From Methanoregula boonei 6A8 (GTDB taxonomy: Archaea; Halobacteriota; Methanomicrobia; Methanomicrobiales; Methanospirillaceae), in contig NC_009712.1 in NCBI RefSeq assembly GCF_000017625.1, positions 2,232,001 through 2,296,000 on the forward strand: a DNA stretch of 64,000 nt. Direction: 5' to 3'. The notes under the pieces were generated by a model that was given only the letters and a program-made list of their open reading frames with translations, ran no database searches and was not told where the DNA came from. Positions 1-9,381 of the stretch are shown piece after piece. The stretch's first letter is position 1. Each line of letters starts with the position of its first letter. A program made the position numbers and the translations under genes.

Positions 1-324
1 GTCCGGATCCTGTACGATCCAGATGTAGTCACCTACCAGAATCTGCTCGATACGTTCTGGTCGATCCACGATCCCACGCAAAAGAACCGGCAGGGCCCTG
101 ACGTCGGGACAAATTACCGCTCGGTGATATTCTATCACGACAGGGAGCAGAAAGAATCGGCCATACAGTCAAAGGAAGAACTCGAACGATCGGGCCGATT
201 TAAAAGACCGGTAGTAACCGAGATTATACCTGCCACAGTATTCTGGCGGGCCGAAGAGTACCACCAGCAGTACCATGAGAAACACGGGAGGGCCGGCTGC
301 AGGCTTGTAGGAATAGAGAAATAA
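1..324 (+). CDS. msrA: Peptide-methionine (S)-S-oxide reductase MsrA, 3' fragment
   Basis: The reading frame is open from the first base and ends at TAA, so only the C-terminal 107 residues are present; the catalytic GCFW end lies outside the window. The visible part matches the MsrA family: FWSIHDPTQKNRQGPDVGTN, then YRSVIF, a late EEYHQQY motif, and a Cys near the C terminus (GRAGC) where resolving cysteines sit. MsrA reduces methionine-S-sulfoxide in proteins and is an oxidative-damage repair enzyme of the cytoplasm. The stop codon overlaps or abuts the next open frame on the same strand, but that gene probably starts 36 bases further on. Confidence 0.93.
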   Translation, partial: VRILYDPDVVTYQNLLDTFWSIHDPTQKNRQGPDVGTNYRSVIFYHDREQKESAIQSKEELERSGRFKRPVVTEIIPATVFWRAEEYHQQYHEKHGRAGCRLVGIEK

Positions 325-359
325 TGCATGAGATGCAATACCTATTCCCTGAGATGACC

Positions 360-1664
360 ATGAGAGATCCGAAGACAACCCAGGGTATCTCTGAGATTGC
401 CGCAGAGATCCTGATTATCATCCTCGTTCTTGTGATTGCCGCCATCGCTTATGCAGCGTTTAGCGGCGCATTGAATCCCCTCTTCACCAAAAAAAGCGTT
501 TATGTTGCAGGCAGTGCCGGGATAGATACCATCCCGCAATCGGGAGGTAGTTCCGCAGATGTGCTTACTTTCCTGCCAAAAGCAGGCGATCCCTTCTACC
601 TTACCGGACAGAAATCCGGGACAACCGGAACTCAGGTTACCCTTAAGGCAATCAGTCCAACGGGGCTGGTGTTATCTCCGGATGCAAGTTCCCTAAGCGG
701 CAGCCTGTATGGAAAGACACTGTTCATTTATCCAAACAGTTCGGCCGCAGCAACGCAATGTAACTATGTGATCTCCTCCAATTCCCCGACGGGAACAATT
801 CGGCCTATGACGCAGGGTACCTGGAATATCCAGATGATCGACAATACCGTGAATGTGATTGCAGGATCCTATTCCCAGCAGGTAAAGAACGGCGCAACTG
901 CATTACCGGTAGCCGGTGGCTTTTTGGGTAGCGGTACCGGCCAGTTCTACGATGTGAATTGCAACCCGGTCACGGAGACGATCAATGGGCAGGTGACCAC
1001 CTCGACAATTGCACCGGGCAATATGACAGCCACCTATTTCAACGGAGATTCGTCCATTCAAATCCCCAATTCTGCAGGACTTGGGTTCAACGGATCTATG
1101 ACAATTTCCATGTGGTTTAATCCCACCACCGCCGGTTCTGCAAGCAACAGCGGTGCCTGGCAGCAGTTGATCGGAAAAGGGCTAACAAACACTGCCGGAA
1201 GCAGTTCCACCAATGAAAACGACAACTACCAGCTCTTCCAGTTAGGGAACCAGTTGCTCTTTGAATGGAATGACGCAAACACGGGAATCCATTATCAGGC
1301 CATCACCACAACAACCTCGGTCCAGGCAAATGCGTGGAACTACGTTGCGGTCACGGTCCAGAACGGACAAGTGACGATATATAATAATGGAGTAGCACAG
1401 CCGCTTGTCTACGATGAGGGAAATGTACCTTATACGGTATCAGGAGCGACTCCCGTCACTAGTCTCTCCTCACTCCCGAATCCCCCAACCGGAGGGGTAC
1501 AACTTGCGAACAACAATAATTATCCGGTAAATGTAGGCGAACAGAATGCAGCAACCGCAGGCAATGATTTCTATTATACCGGGTCTATCGGTTCAACTGC
1601 GATTTACGGACAGGCACTGTCCCAAACACAGATCCAAAACAATTACGCGAGTTATACAGCATAA
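360..1664 (+). CDS. Type IV pilin-like protein with C-terminal LamG/concanavalin-like domain
   Basis: The protein is about 434 residues. The N terminus has a short charged leader followed by GISEIAAEILIIILVL and a single long hydrophobic helix (about residues 10-35), the layout of archaeal class III signal peptides and type IV pilins. A Ser/Thr/Gly/Asn-rich extracellular region follows. The last 200 residues look like a LamG/concanavalin-like jelly roll: SMTISMWFNP, WNYVAVTVQNGQVTIYNNG and YTGSIGSTAIYGQALS. Inference: a surface-exposed, pilus-anchored binding or structural protein. I chose the ATG at 360 because a GAG lies six bases ahead and it leaves a short leader; ATGs at 324, 333 and 354 are possible. 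Most pilins are much shorter, so the fusion is unusual. The hydrophobic helix and LamG call are seen directly; the ligand is unknown. Confidence 0.75.
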   Translation: MRDPKTTQGISEIAAEILIIILVLVIAAIAYAAFSGALNPLFTKKSVYVAGSAGIDTIPQSGGSSADVLTFLPKAGDPFYLTGQKSGTTGTQVTLKAISPTGLVLSPDASSLSGSLYGKTLFIYPNSSAAATQCNYVISSNSPTGTIRPMTQGTWNIQMIDNTVNVIAGSYSQQVKNGATALPVAGGFLGSGTGQFYDVNCNPVTETINGQVTTSTIAPGNMTATYFNGDSSIQIPNSAGLGFNGSMTISMWFNPTTAGSASNSGAWQQLIGKGLTNTAGSSSTNENDNYQLFQLGNQLLFEWNDANTGIHYQAITTTTSVQANAWNYVAVTVQNGQVTIYNNGVAQPLVYDEGNVPYTVSGATPVTSLSSLPNPPTGGVQLANNNNYPVNVGEQNAATAGNDFYYTGSIGSTAIYGQALSQTQIQNNYASYTA

Positions 1665-1740
1665 TTATTTTTTCTGATTTTTGTGGGGGGAAGACCCCCG
1701 ACCATAAACCAGATATTCCCCACAACACCCATCCTCAAGT

Positions 1741-2010
1741 ATGGACCTCTTCGAAGGGCTTACCCTTTTTAGCATCCTTATTGAATGTGCAATTTTCGTT
1801 CTCGCAGTCCTGATCGCAACACGGAACAGAAGGGCGTACGGCTGGCTTATCGCGATCACGTTTGCCCTCTTTGCATTTTTTAACGGTATTCGCCTCTGGT
1901 ATCCCTCCGGGCTCCCCCGCCTGAATGGGGTTATCCTTCTTGCAGCATGTGTTTCGATGCTTTATGCGATCTGGCAGATCTATGAAGAAACCAGGAAAAA
2001 GAGCAAGTAG
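1741..2010 (+). CDS. Small three-helix membrane protein
   Basis: This 89-residue protein has three hydrophobic stretches (about residues 8-26, 33-51 and 59-77). A basic turn (RNRRAYGW) separates the first two and the tail is Lys-rich (TRKKSK). I do not recognise a named family. It resembles the 86-residue protein encoded at 39051-39311 on the other strand: both have a first helix, a short basic loop ending in YGW, a second helix with FALFAF/FLLFCL, and a third helix. They are probably paralogues. The gene stands alone between the pilin-like gene and tRNA-Val. No function can be assigned. Confidence 0.65.
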   Translation: MDLFEGLTLFSILIECAIFVLAVLIATRNRRAYGWLIAITFALFAFFNGIRLWYPSGLPRLNGVILLAACVSMLYAIWQIYEETRKKSK

Positions 2011-2129
2011 TACATGGCTGCCGCAAACCAATGACGTAAGGAAGGTGCCAGAGATATCCTGATAATCCGGGATGCCACCAAATAATCTGCATCAGGCGCG
2101 ATTCCAGAAAAAATAACAGAATACAGAGA

Positions 2130-2203
2130 TGGGCCCGCTGAGATTCGAACTCAGGACCTCCGCCATGTCAAGGCGACGTCATAGCCAACTAGACCACGAG
2201 CCC
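2130..2203 (-). tRNA. tRNA-Val (GAC)
   Basis: On the minus strand a full cloverleaf folds. The acceptor GGGCTCG pairs with CGGGCCC with one G-U pair, and the D arm contains TAGTTGG. The anticodon stem TCGCC/GGCGG encloses loop TTGACAT, giving anticodon GAC. The T arm is CTGAG-TTCGAAT-CTCAG and the discriminator is A. No CCA is encoded and no intron is visible. Confidence 0.95.
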
Positions 2204-2374
2204 GCATAAGGTCTGATGCTCTATAACATCTGTCATCCTATTATTAAAAAATAGTGTACACGCAGTGTGATCCCCGTCCCCTCGCAGTGCAGAGATCGGG
2301 GTTGAGCAGAGCAAAAGCACTGCAAAAACAATTTCATTCAACGCTTGTTTTATCATTCCTGCCCCCAAAAAAGC

Positions 2375-2707
2375 ATGAGATATACAATGACCGATGGAAC
2401 AAACCCCGCCCGAACCCAGCTCTTCACCTACGTGCACGATGCGAGCCGTCTGGAACTGCTTGTCCGTATCGCCTACTGGATCCTGATTGGAATCGTTGTC
2501 TGGGTCTACGGGATCATAACATTCATATGCCTGTTCATCCAGTGGTTCCACATCCTGATTTTTGGCAGGCGGCACGAAGGTCTCTCCAACTTTGCCAAAG
2601 GCTACCTGGAGTATCTTGTCCATGTGATGAATTACGTCTACATCATAAACGACAAGCGCCCCGACATCCTGCCGGTAACAACCAGAGTTTTCGAGGAAAG
2701 GGCATAA
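2375..2707 (+). CDS. DUF4389-type membrane protein
   Basis: The protein is about 110 residues. The motif SRLELLVRI is followed by a long hydrophobic segment (about residues 25-55, possibly two close helices) and then FGRRHEGLSNFAKGYLEY and a tail ending in DKRPDILP. This is the layout of the DUF4389 family of small membrane proteins, whose function is unknown. ATG codons at 2375 and 2387 are both possible and neither has a clear ribosome site. A T-rich TATA-like stretch about 25 bases upstream would allow a leaderless message. It converges with serA. Confidence 0.7.
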   Translation: MRYTMTDGTNPARTQLFTYVHDASRLELLVRIAYWILIGIVVWVYGIITFICLFIQWFHILIFGRRHEGLSNFAKGYLEYLVHVMNYVYIINDKRPDILPVTTRVFEERA

Positions 2708-2788
2708 ACACCCCGGCAAAATCCGATTTTCTTTTTTAGCACAGCGCCGGTCTGAGTGTGAATAACGCAAAAAAGTATCAAAAAAGAG

Positions 2789-4393
2789 TTAAATCTTCTT
2801 TGATGAGATCTTGGCAAACGTTGCAGAGAAGATACCCGGCATTGAACGGATCTCCTTCATCACGTCCTCTGGCACCTCACTGTCCACGTTTAAGACCATG
2901 AGCGCCTCTTCACCGGCGTTGATCCGGCCAACCTGCATGCCGGCGATGTTGATATTGCATTTCCCGAGGATGGTGGACGCCCGTCCGATCACGCCCGGCT
3001 TGTCCAGGTGCCGGGAGACAATGACATAGCCCTCCGGGATCAGATCCATCGTGTACTTGTCAACGGATACGATCCGGCTGCGGCCTTTTACAAACACAGT
3101 CCCGCATACGGTCTCTTCAGTCTTATCGGTTTTTACCCGGATCGTGATGAGGTTTTTAAACCCGTGTGCCTCTTCGGTTACCGTTTCGCTCATCGCAATC
3201 CCGCGTTCCTTTGCTACAAACTCGGCGTTAACAATATTGACCGGGGTCTGGAGGATAGGATCGAGAAGGCCTTTGAGAACGAGGCGGGTTACAAACTTCA
3301 TGCTTCCGGCATAGGCTGCAAGCTCGCCGCCATAGATGCACTCCACAGAGGCAAGCCGGCCCTCGACCGTCTGGATCGCAAAGCGTCCCATCTTCTCGGC
3401 AAGCTCTGCAAACGGTTCGAGTACTTCGGCATGCTCGGTCGGGACGATCGGTGCGTTCACCACGTACTTCGCTGAGCCGCCGTTGAGGACCTCGACACAC
3501 TGCTTTGCAACCTGAATTGCCACGTTTTTCTGTGCCTCAACCGTGCTTGCACCCAAGTGAGGAGTTACGATCACGTTGTCGAGCGAAAGAAGCGGGGATT
3601 CGAGCGGGGGTTCGGTTTCAAAGACATCAAGCGCTGCTCCGGCTACCTTGCCGCTCTTGATCGCATCCACCAGTGCCGCCTCATCAATGATCCCGCCACG
3701 GGCGCAGTTAATGATCCGCACGCCATCCTTCATCGTGGCAATGCTCTTTGCATTGATCACGTGTTTTGTCTCCTTGATCAGCGGAGTGTGCACGGTGATC
3801 ACATCGGCAACCGTGAAGAGCTCGGCAAGGGACATCACCCTGACGCCGAGCTGGGCAGCCCGCTCTTTGGAGATAAACGGGTCATAGGCAACGCATTTCA
3901 TGTCCATTGCATTTGCCCGCTTTGCCACTTCGCGGCCGATCCGCCCGAAGCCGACGATCCCCAGTGTCTTCTCGTTGAGCTCCACGCCCATGAACTTGCT
4001 GCGCTTCCATTCCTTCTTTTTGAGGCTCGCGTTTGCCTGGGGGATGTTCCGGGCGAGTGAGAGCATCATCGCCATCGTGTGCTCGGTTGCTGCAAGGGTA
4101 TTTCCCTCAGGAGCGTTTGCCACAATTACACCCTGCCGGGTTGCCGCGTCCACGTCAACATTATCCACGCCGACACCGGCCCGCCCGATAAACCTGAGCT
4201 TTTTCCCGGCGGTGATCACCTTTGCGGTGACCTCAGTACCGCTCCGCACAATCAGGGCATCGTACTCACCGATGACCCCGCAGAGCTCATCTTCCTTGAG
4301 ATCGGTCTTGACGTCAACCGTAAAGGCCTCTTTCAGGATAACCAGCCCTTCTTCCGCCAACGGATCGCTGACGAGTATTCTAGCGTTTGCCAT
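2789..4393 (-). CDS. serA: D-3-phosphoglycerate dehydrogenase
   Basis: SerA oxidises 3-phosphoglycerate to 3-phosphohydroxypyruvate with NAD+, the first step of serine synthesis. At 534 residues it is the long form. The NAD-binding fold has GFGRIG at about 148-153. Catalytic residues fit R232 (in NCARGGIIDE), E261 and H279 (TPHLGAST). An intervening (allosteric substrate-binding) domain follows, then a C-terminal ACT domain from about residue 462, beginning IVSRHLDKPGVIG, which usually gives feedback control by serine. It is monocistronic and divergent from ppsA. Serine made here can feed the glyA product encoded 28 kb away. Confidence 0.97.
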   Translation of the reverse strand: MANARILVSDPLAEEGLVILKEAFTVDVKTDLKEDELCGVIGEYDALIVRSGTEVTAKVITAGKKLRFIGRAGVGVDNVDVDAATRQGVIVANAPEGNTLAATEHTMAMMLSLARNIPQANASLKKKEWKRSKFMGVELNEKTLGIVGFGRIGREVAKRANAMDMKCVAYDPFISKERAAQLGVRVMSLAELFTVADVITVHTPLIKETKHVINAKSIATMKDGVRIINCARGGIIDEAALVDAIKSGKVAGAALDVFETEPPLESPLLSLDNVIVTPHLGASTVEAQKNVAIQVAKQCVEVLNGGSAKYVVNAPIVPTEHAEVLEPFAELAEKMGRFAIQTVEGRLASVECIYGGELAAYAGSMKFVTRLVLKGLLDPILQTPVNIVNAEFVAKERGIAMSETVTEEAHGFKNLITIRVKTDKTEETVCGTVFVKGRSRIVSVDKYTMDLIPEGYVIVSRHLDKPGVIGRASTILGKCNINIAGMQVGRINAGEEALMVLNVDSEVPEDVMKEIRSMPGIFSATFAKISSKKI

Positions 4394-4495
4394 AAAATCC
4401 CATACAATATCTGCGCACTACCTAATCAGGGTTATTCTTGGTCTCCCGGGGCGATCCCCGCAGGTGCCACCGGAACGGATGCCGGCAGATGATAA

Positions 4496-4503
4496 TACTT
4501 AAA
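4496..4503 (+). promoter_or_regulatory. Probable TATA box of the ppsA operon
   Basis: TACTTAAA lies in the gap between the divergent serA and ppsA genes, 41 bases ahead of the ppsA ATG. This predicts a transcript start near 4525 and a very short leader. A GGAGGTGA ribosome-site-like sequence follows at 4509-4516, with GGTG closer to the start at 4527-4530. Confidence 0.45.
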
Positions 4504-4536
4504 CAGGGGGGAGGTGAGATCATAAGTGGTGCGAGC

Positions 4537-6822
4537 ATGAACGATGTGCCCAATATTCTATGGCTCGAAGAGATCAGGAAGGAGGATATTGCCTCTGTGG
4601 GCGGCAAGGGCGCGTCCCTTGGAGAGATGGCTTCGATTGGTCTTCCGGTTCCCCCGGCCTTTGTGGTCACGGCCCAGGCGTTCCGGCGGTTTCTGGTCGA
4701 GACCGGCCTTGACCAGAAGATCTTCAAGGTCTCGGAAAATATAGACGTGGAGAATAATGCGGTCCTTGAAAAGGCCGCCGATACCATAAAGGCCTTGGTT
4801 GTCAAGGCAAAAATGCCGGCAGCGATAAAAGAGGACATCAGGGCCTCGTATAAGAAGATGGCCCAAAAAGACCTGATCGTTGCGGTCCGGTCGAGCGCCA
4901 CGGCAGAAGATCTTCCCGATGCAAGTTTTGCCGGCCAGCAGGAGACCTACCTCAATATCAAGGGCGAGACTGCGCTTCTTGCCGCAGTCCAGAACTGCTG
5001 GGCCTCGCTCTACGGGGCACGGGCAATCTACTACCGGGCCAAGCAGGGATTCGAGGAACACACGGTCAATATCGCAGTCGTGGTCCAGCAGCTGGTCCAC
5101 TCGGAGAAGGCCGGCGTCATGTTCACTTCCCACCCGATCAGCGGGGAGCCCCTCACCATCATCGAGGGTTCATGGGGCCTTGGCGAGGCAGTTGTCTCCG
5201 GGTCGGTTTCTCCGGATCACTATGTTTTTGACCAGCGGACTGAATCAATCGTGGAGGTCAACCTCGCTAACAAGAAAGTCGAGATCATCCCAGACGGGTC
5301 CCATGGCACAAAACTCGTTCCGGTTGATCCGGCACGGCAGGACGCACGGGTTCTCCCGGACGAAGAGCTCTCCAAGCTCGCGATGTACGGCAAGATCGCC
5401 GAGAACCATTACGGCGTACCGCAGGACGTTGAATGGGGCATTATTGCCGGGACAATCTATATCCTCCAGTCCCGGCCGATCACGACAATCGGGAAGAAAG
5501 AGGCAAAGGGCATGTCAGGACAGGGCAAAGAGGCAAAGATTCTCCTGAAAGGACAGGGAGCGGCACCAGGTACCGCGAGCGGGAAAGTGGTCATCATCCG
5601 AGATGTAAAGGACACGGGTGCGGTCAAAGATGGCGATATCCTTGTCACCCGCATGACCAACCCGGACATGGTGCCGGCAATGAGAAAGGTCGCCGCCATC
5701 GTGACAGATGAAGGAGGCATGACCTGCCATGCAGCCATTGTATCCAGGGAACTGGGCACCCCTGCGGTAGTCGGGACCAAAACCGGTACGCAACAGCTCA
5801 AAAACGGGCAGGTAGTCACCGTTGATGGTGAGATGGGCTTGGTGTACGAAGGTGCCATCAGCAGCGCAGCACCGGCAAAGGCGGGCGCAGCACCGGCAGC
5901 CGCACTCGGAAGCGCACCGATCATCACTGCCACCAGCGTGAAGGTGAATGTCTCGATCCCCGAGGCAGCGGCCCGGGCGGCAGCAACCGGCGCTGACGGT
6001 GTCGGCCTGCTCCGGATCGAACACCTGATCCTCGGGCTCAACAAGACACCGGGATGGTTTATCGCCAACCATAAGGAAGAGGATTTCGTCAAGGAACTCT
6101 ATGACGGCATCAAGATCGTGCTCGATGCCTTCCCGGGAAAGACGGTCTGGGTGAGGACACTCGATGCCCCGACCGACGAATTCCGGAACATGCAGGGCGG
6201 CGAGAGCGAACCCCACGAACACAACCCGATGCTCGGCTGGCGCGGAATCCGTCGTGACCTCCAGAGCTTCGACCAGTTCCGGCTCCAGGTAGAGGCATTT
6301 AAAAGGCTCTGGAAGGCCGGTTACGAGAACCTTGGTGTCATGTTCCCGATGGTCTCCCACCCCGATCAGTTCATCAGGGCAAAGGAGATGATGGCCGGCT
6401 GGGGCGTGGACGTGGAGAACGTCACCCTTGGTATCATGATCGAGATCCCGGCAAGTGCCATTATGATCGAGGATTTCCTCCAGGCCGGCATCAAGTTTGC
6501 CTCCTTTGGCACGAACGATCTTATCCAGTACACCATCGCCATTGACCGAAACAACGAGAACGTGGCGGATATGTACAACCCCCAGCACCCGGCGGTCCTT
6601 GCCCTGATCCACGCTGCAATCCAGAAGTGCCGCGAATACAATGTCGAATGCTCGATCTGCGGTCAGGCCGGATCCGATCCCAAGATGGCGGTCTGGCTTG
6701 TGGAACACGGGATCACCAGCATCTCTGCAAATATCGATGCCATTGCAAAGATCCGGGAAGCGGTCGCAAAGACCGAGAAACGCATCATCCTCGAAGCTGC
6801 GAGAAACCGCGATGCTCAGTAA
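4537..6822 (+). CDS. ppsA: Phosphoenolpyruvate synthase
   Basis: PpsA converts pyruvate, ATP and water to PEP, AMP and phosphate, the gluconeogenic entry step of an autotroph. The protein has 761 residues and the usual three parts. An N-terminal ATP-grasp half begins SVGGKGASLGEM. The swivelling phosphohistidine domain carries GGMTCHAAIVSR with the phospho-accepting His at about 398. The C-terminal PEP/pyruvate TIM barrel contains NPMLGWRGIRR and a late CSICGQ with the catalytic Cys. An Ala/Pro-rich linker near 446-466 joins the last two. The frame is open upstream, but the ATG at 4537 starts the conserved sequence. The gene overlaps mfnA by 11 bases, so the two are probably co-transcribed. 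Confidence 0.96.
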   Translation: MNDVPNILWLEEIRKEDIASVGGKGASLGEMASIGLPVPPAFVVTAQAFRRFLVETGLDQKIFKVSENIDVENNAVLEKAADTIKALVVKAKMPAAIKEDIRASYKKMAQKDLIVAVRSSATAEDLPDASFAGQQETYLNIKGETALLAAVQNCWASLYGARAIYYRAKQGFEEHTVNIAVVVQQLVHSEKAGVMFTSHPISGEPLTIIEGSWGLGEAVVSGSVSPDHYVFDQRTESIVEVNLANKKVEIIPDGSHGTKLVPVDPARQDARVLPDEELSKLAMYGKIAENHYGVPQDVEWGIIAGTIYILQSRPITTIGKKEAKGMSGQGKEAKILLKGQGAAPGTASGKVVIIRDVKDTGAVKDGDILVTRMTNPDMVPAMRKVAAIVTDEGGMTCHAAIVSRELGTPAVVGTKTGTQQLKNGQVVTVDGEMGLVYEGAISSAAPAKAGAAPAAALGSAPIITATSVKVNVSIPEAAARAAATGADGVGLLRIEHLILGLNKTPGWFIANHKEEDFVKELYDGIKIVLDAFPGKTVWVRTLDAPTDEFRNMQGGESEPHEHNPMLGWRGIRRDLQSFDQFRLQVEAFKRLWKAGYENLGVMFPMVSHPDQFIRAKEMMAGWGVDVENVTLGIMIEIPASAIMIEDFLQAGIKFASFGTNDLIQYTIAIDRNNENVADMYNPQHPAVLALIHAAIQKCREYNVECSICGQAGSDPKMAVWLVEHGITSISANIDAIAKIREAVAKTEKRIILEAARNRDAQ

Positions 6823-7909
6823 CGGGATATCAGAAGACGATCTCTTCTCTTTTTTATCCTTACACAAGAAGGAAGACCTCGACCACCGGTACATCTTAAG
6901 CTCCATGTGTACGCTCCCGCATCCGGTCGCGGTCCGGGCGCACTGCATGTTCATGGAGACCAATCTTGGAGACCCCGGACTTTTCCCCGGCACTGCGGCA
7001 CTGGAACGTCTGCTTGTCGAGCGTCTGGGCACCCTCTTCCATCACAAGAACGCCGGCGGCTATGCAACTTCGGGAGGTACCGAGTCCAATATCCAGGCGC
7101 TCAGGCTTGCAAAGGCACTCCGTCCCGGTTCCAGTCCGAACGTGGTTCTTCCCGAATCTGTCCATTTCTCCTTTAAGAAGGCCTGCGATCTCCTCAGTCT
7201 GGAAATGCGCAGCGTACCGCTCGGCACAGACAGGAGGATCATGGCAGATAAGGCTGCCGAACTGATTGACAAAAACACTATCTGTCTCGTGGGTGTTGCC
7301 GGCACCACAGAGTACGGCATGGTGGATCCGATCGCAGATCTTGCAAAGATCGCTGCCCAGCAGGACATCTTCCTGCACGTGGATGCGGCGTTTGGCGGGA
7401 TGGTGATCCCATTTCTTCCCAAGCCAGTTCCCTTTGATTTTGCTCTTCCCGGGGTTACTACTCTTGCAGTGGACCCGCACAAGATGGGTATGAGCACGAT
7501 CCCGGCGGGGGTTCTCCTCACCCGGGAGCCGGACATGCTTGATGCGCTCAATATCGACACCCCGTACCTCACGGTAAAAAAAGGATATACGCTTGGCGGT
7601 ACCCGCCCGGGCGCCCCGATGGCCGGGGCTCTTGCAGTCCTTGATTACCTTGGCATTTCTGGAATGAAGGCTGTGGTTGCCGGCTGCATGAAGAATACAG
7701 AGCGCTTAATCGCCGGTATGGAGACACGGGGAATACAGCCGGCCGCCAGTCCCGATGTAAATGTTGCAACCTTTGTCTGCGACCGGGTACCAGAACCGTG
7801 GAAAGTCTCATGGACTCGGGCCGGCCACCTCAGGATTGTCTGCATGCCGCATGTAACTGCAGACCGTATCGAAGCGTTCCTTTCAGATTTTGGTGATATG
7901 TATGCTTGA
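6812..7909 (+). CDS. mfnA: L-tyrosine/L-aspartate decarboxylase
   Basis: This is a PLP-dependent group II decarboxylase of 365 residues. Archaeal MfnA makes tyramine for methanofuran, and in many archaea the same family decarboxylates aspartate to beta-alanine for coenzyme A. Visible features are [12 protein letters not shown] (cofactor phosphate region), HVDAAFGGM with the PLP-contacting Asp, and VDPHKMG with the Schiff-base Lys at about residue 224. The start at 6812 lies inside the ppsA end and is the first ATG before the conserved region ([10 protein letters not shown]). Its frame overlaps the next gene by a few bases. Methanofuran is the first carbon carrier of methanogenesis, which supports the methanogen assignment. 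Confidence 0.93.
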   Translation: MLSNGISEDDLFSFLSLHKKEDLDHRYILSSMCTLPHPVAVRAHCMFMETNLGDPGLFPGTAALERLLVERLGTLFHHKNAGGYATSGGTESNIQALRLAKALRPGSSPNVVLPESVHFSFKKACDLLSLEMRSVPLGTDRRIMADKAAELIDKNTICLVGVAGTTEYGMVDPIADLAKIAAQQDIFLHVDAAFGGMVIPFLPKPVPFDFALPGVTTLAVDPHKMGMSTIPAGVLLTREPDMLDALNIDTPYLTVKKGYTLGGTRPGAPMAGALAVLDYLGISGMKAVVAGCMKNTERLIAGMETRGIQPAASPDVNVATFVCDRVPEPWKVSWTRAGHLRIVCMPHVTADRIEAFLSDFGDMYA

Positions 7910-8450
7910 CAGACTGGTAGAATCCCTGGAAACCTGCCCGATGGTAAAGAGGGGAGAGTACAATTATTTCATCCACCCGATCACCGATGGCGTACCGCTG
8001 GTGGAGCCTGCCCTGCTCCGCGATGTATGCAGCGCAATGGTGAAAGTCCTTGATCTCAACAATATCGACAAGATCGTAGTAGTTGAGGCCATGGGTATCC
8101 ACATCGGGGCAGTCCTCTCGGTGATGACCGATATCCCCATGGTTGTGATGCGCAAGCGGGAATACAAGCTCCCGCACGAGATACCCGTTCACCAGAAGAC
8201 CGGATATTCCAAGGGAGAATTGTATCTTAACGGCGTGTACAAAGGTGACAGGGTGATCATTATCGATGATGTAGTGAGCACCGGCGGCACGATGAAGGCG
8301 CTCCTTTCAGCCCTCGAAATCGCTGGCGCTGAGATCAAGGATGTCTGCATCGTGATCCAGCGCGGCAATCCTGACATAGGCCGGCCCTATAAATCGCTAG
8401 TTAAAATCGAGGTTGATGACCGGGTGCATGTGGTTGAGCGGTTCATCTGA
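7902..8450 (+). CDS. hpt: Hypoxanthine/guanine phosphoribosyltransferase, archaeal type
   Basis: The 182-residue protein salvages hypoxanthine or guanine with PRPP. The PRPP-binding signature is [13 protein letters not shown] (about residues 115-127). The archaeal Hpt start is visible as [35 protein letters not shown] matches the substrate-side loop. I chose the ATG at 7902, which has GGTGA seven bases ahead, rather than 7890. It overlaps mfnA by eight bases and sits inside the ppsA-mfnA-hpt-dph2 run, so it is probably translated from the same message. Confidence 0.93.
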   Translation: MLDRLVESLETCPMVKRGEYNYFIHPITDGVPLVEPALLRDVCSAMVKVLDLNNIDKIVVVEAMGIHIGAVLSVMTDIPMVVMRKREYKLPHEIPVHQKTGYSKGELYLNGVYKGDRVIIIDDVVSTGGTMKALLSALEIAGAEIKDVCIVIQRGNPDIGRPYKSLVKIEVDDRVHVVERFI

Positions 8451-9381
8451 CCTGATCACAAAACTCAAAAATCGGGGGGTGAGCAGAGTAGCCCTCCAGT
8501 TTCCCGAGGGATTGAAACGTCAGGCTGCCGATCTCGCTTCGGATCTCAAGGCCGCAGGGTTTGGCGTGATCGTCAGCGGTGATCCCTGCTACGGTGCCTG
8601 TGACCTTGCACTCGATACCATTTCCGAGGGGCAGGCAAACGTGCTCGTGCATTTCGGGCACGCCCCGGTGGACGGCCGCCCGGAAGTAATTTTCGAGCCC
8701 TGGCAGGTTGAATTCGATGTGTCGGTGCTTGAACATGCCCTGCCCCTGCTCCGGGGGAGGGACATTGGTCTTGTCACGACCGTCCAGCATGCCCACCTCG
8801 TCCCGACTATGGAATCATTCCTTGCATCCCACGGTTTTGAGACACGGGTAGCCAAAGGCACCCCTCGAACACCACTCCGGGGACAGGTGCTCGGGTGCAG
8901 TTTTGCCGCGGCAAAAGCCACCGGGGCCCGCGAGATCCTCTTTGTGGGTACCGGGGTATTCCACCCGACCGGCATCGCTCTTGCCACCCGGGCCCGGGTG
9001 ATCGCATTCGATCCTATCTCTGGTACGGCACAGGAAGTAAGTGCTGACTCTCTCCTGCGCCGGCGCTCCGCGGTCATCGGGAAAGCACGGGAGGCCCGTT
9101 CGGTTGGGATCATCCTCAGTACCAAGAGCGGCCAGAAACGCCGGGAGCTTGCCGAACGGCTGGCCGGGCTTGCCCCCGGGGCGGTTATTGTCACCCTGCG
9201 TGAGGTGACGCCGGACCAACTCCTCAACCTCGGATTTGACTGCTATGTAAACACTGCCTGCCCGCGCATTGCTTACGACGATCAGGTGAGATTTGCCCGG
9301 CCCGTCCTCTCCCCCCAGGAGTTCGAGATCCTCTGTGGCGTACGGGCATGGGAAGACTACGCAATCGACGAGATAGTATGA
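8428..9381 (+). CDS. dph2: Diphthamide synthase Dph2 (3-amino-3-carboxypropyl transferase)
   Basis: Archaeal Dph2 is a non-canonical radical enzyme. It cleaves SAM with a [4Fe-4S] cluster and transfers the aminocarboxypropyl group to a histidine of elongation factor 2. Three separated cysteines are expected and seen: in GDPCYGACD (about residue 54), LGCSFAAAK (about 158) and NTACPRIAY (about 282). The opening VALQFPEGL is also typical. The start is uncertain: TTG 8413, ATG 8416, ATG 8428 and TTG 8434 are all in frame, and all lie inside the end of hpt. The stop overlaps the next gene's start by the ATGA arrangement. About 317 residues is a normal length. Confidence 0.92.
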   Translation: MWLSGSSDLITKLKNRGVSRVALQFPEGLKRQAADLASDLKAAGFGVIVSGDPCYGACDLALDTISEGQANVLVHFGHAPVDGRPEVIFEPWQVEFDVSVLEHALPLLRGRDIGLVTTVQHAHLVPTMESFLASHGFETRVAKGTPRTPLRGQVLGCSFAAAKATGAREILFVGTGVFHPTGIALATRARVIAFDPISGTAQEVSADSLLRRRSAVIGKAREARSVGIILSTKSGQKRRELAERLAGLAPGAVIVTLREVTPDQLLNLGFDCYVNTACPRIAYDDQVRFARPVLSPQEFEILCGVRAWEDYAIDEIV

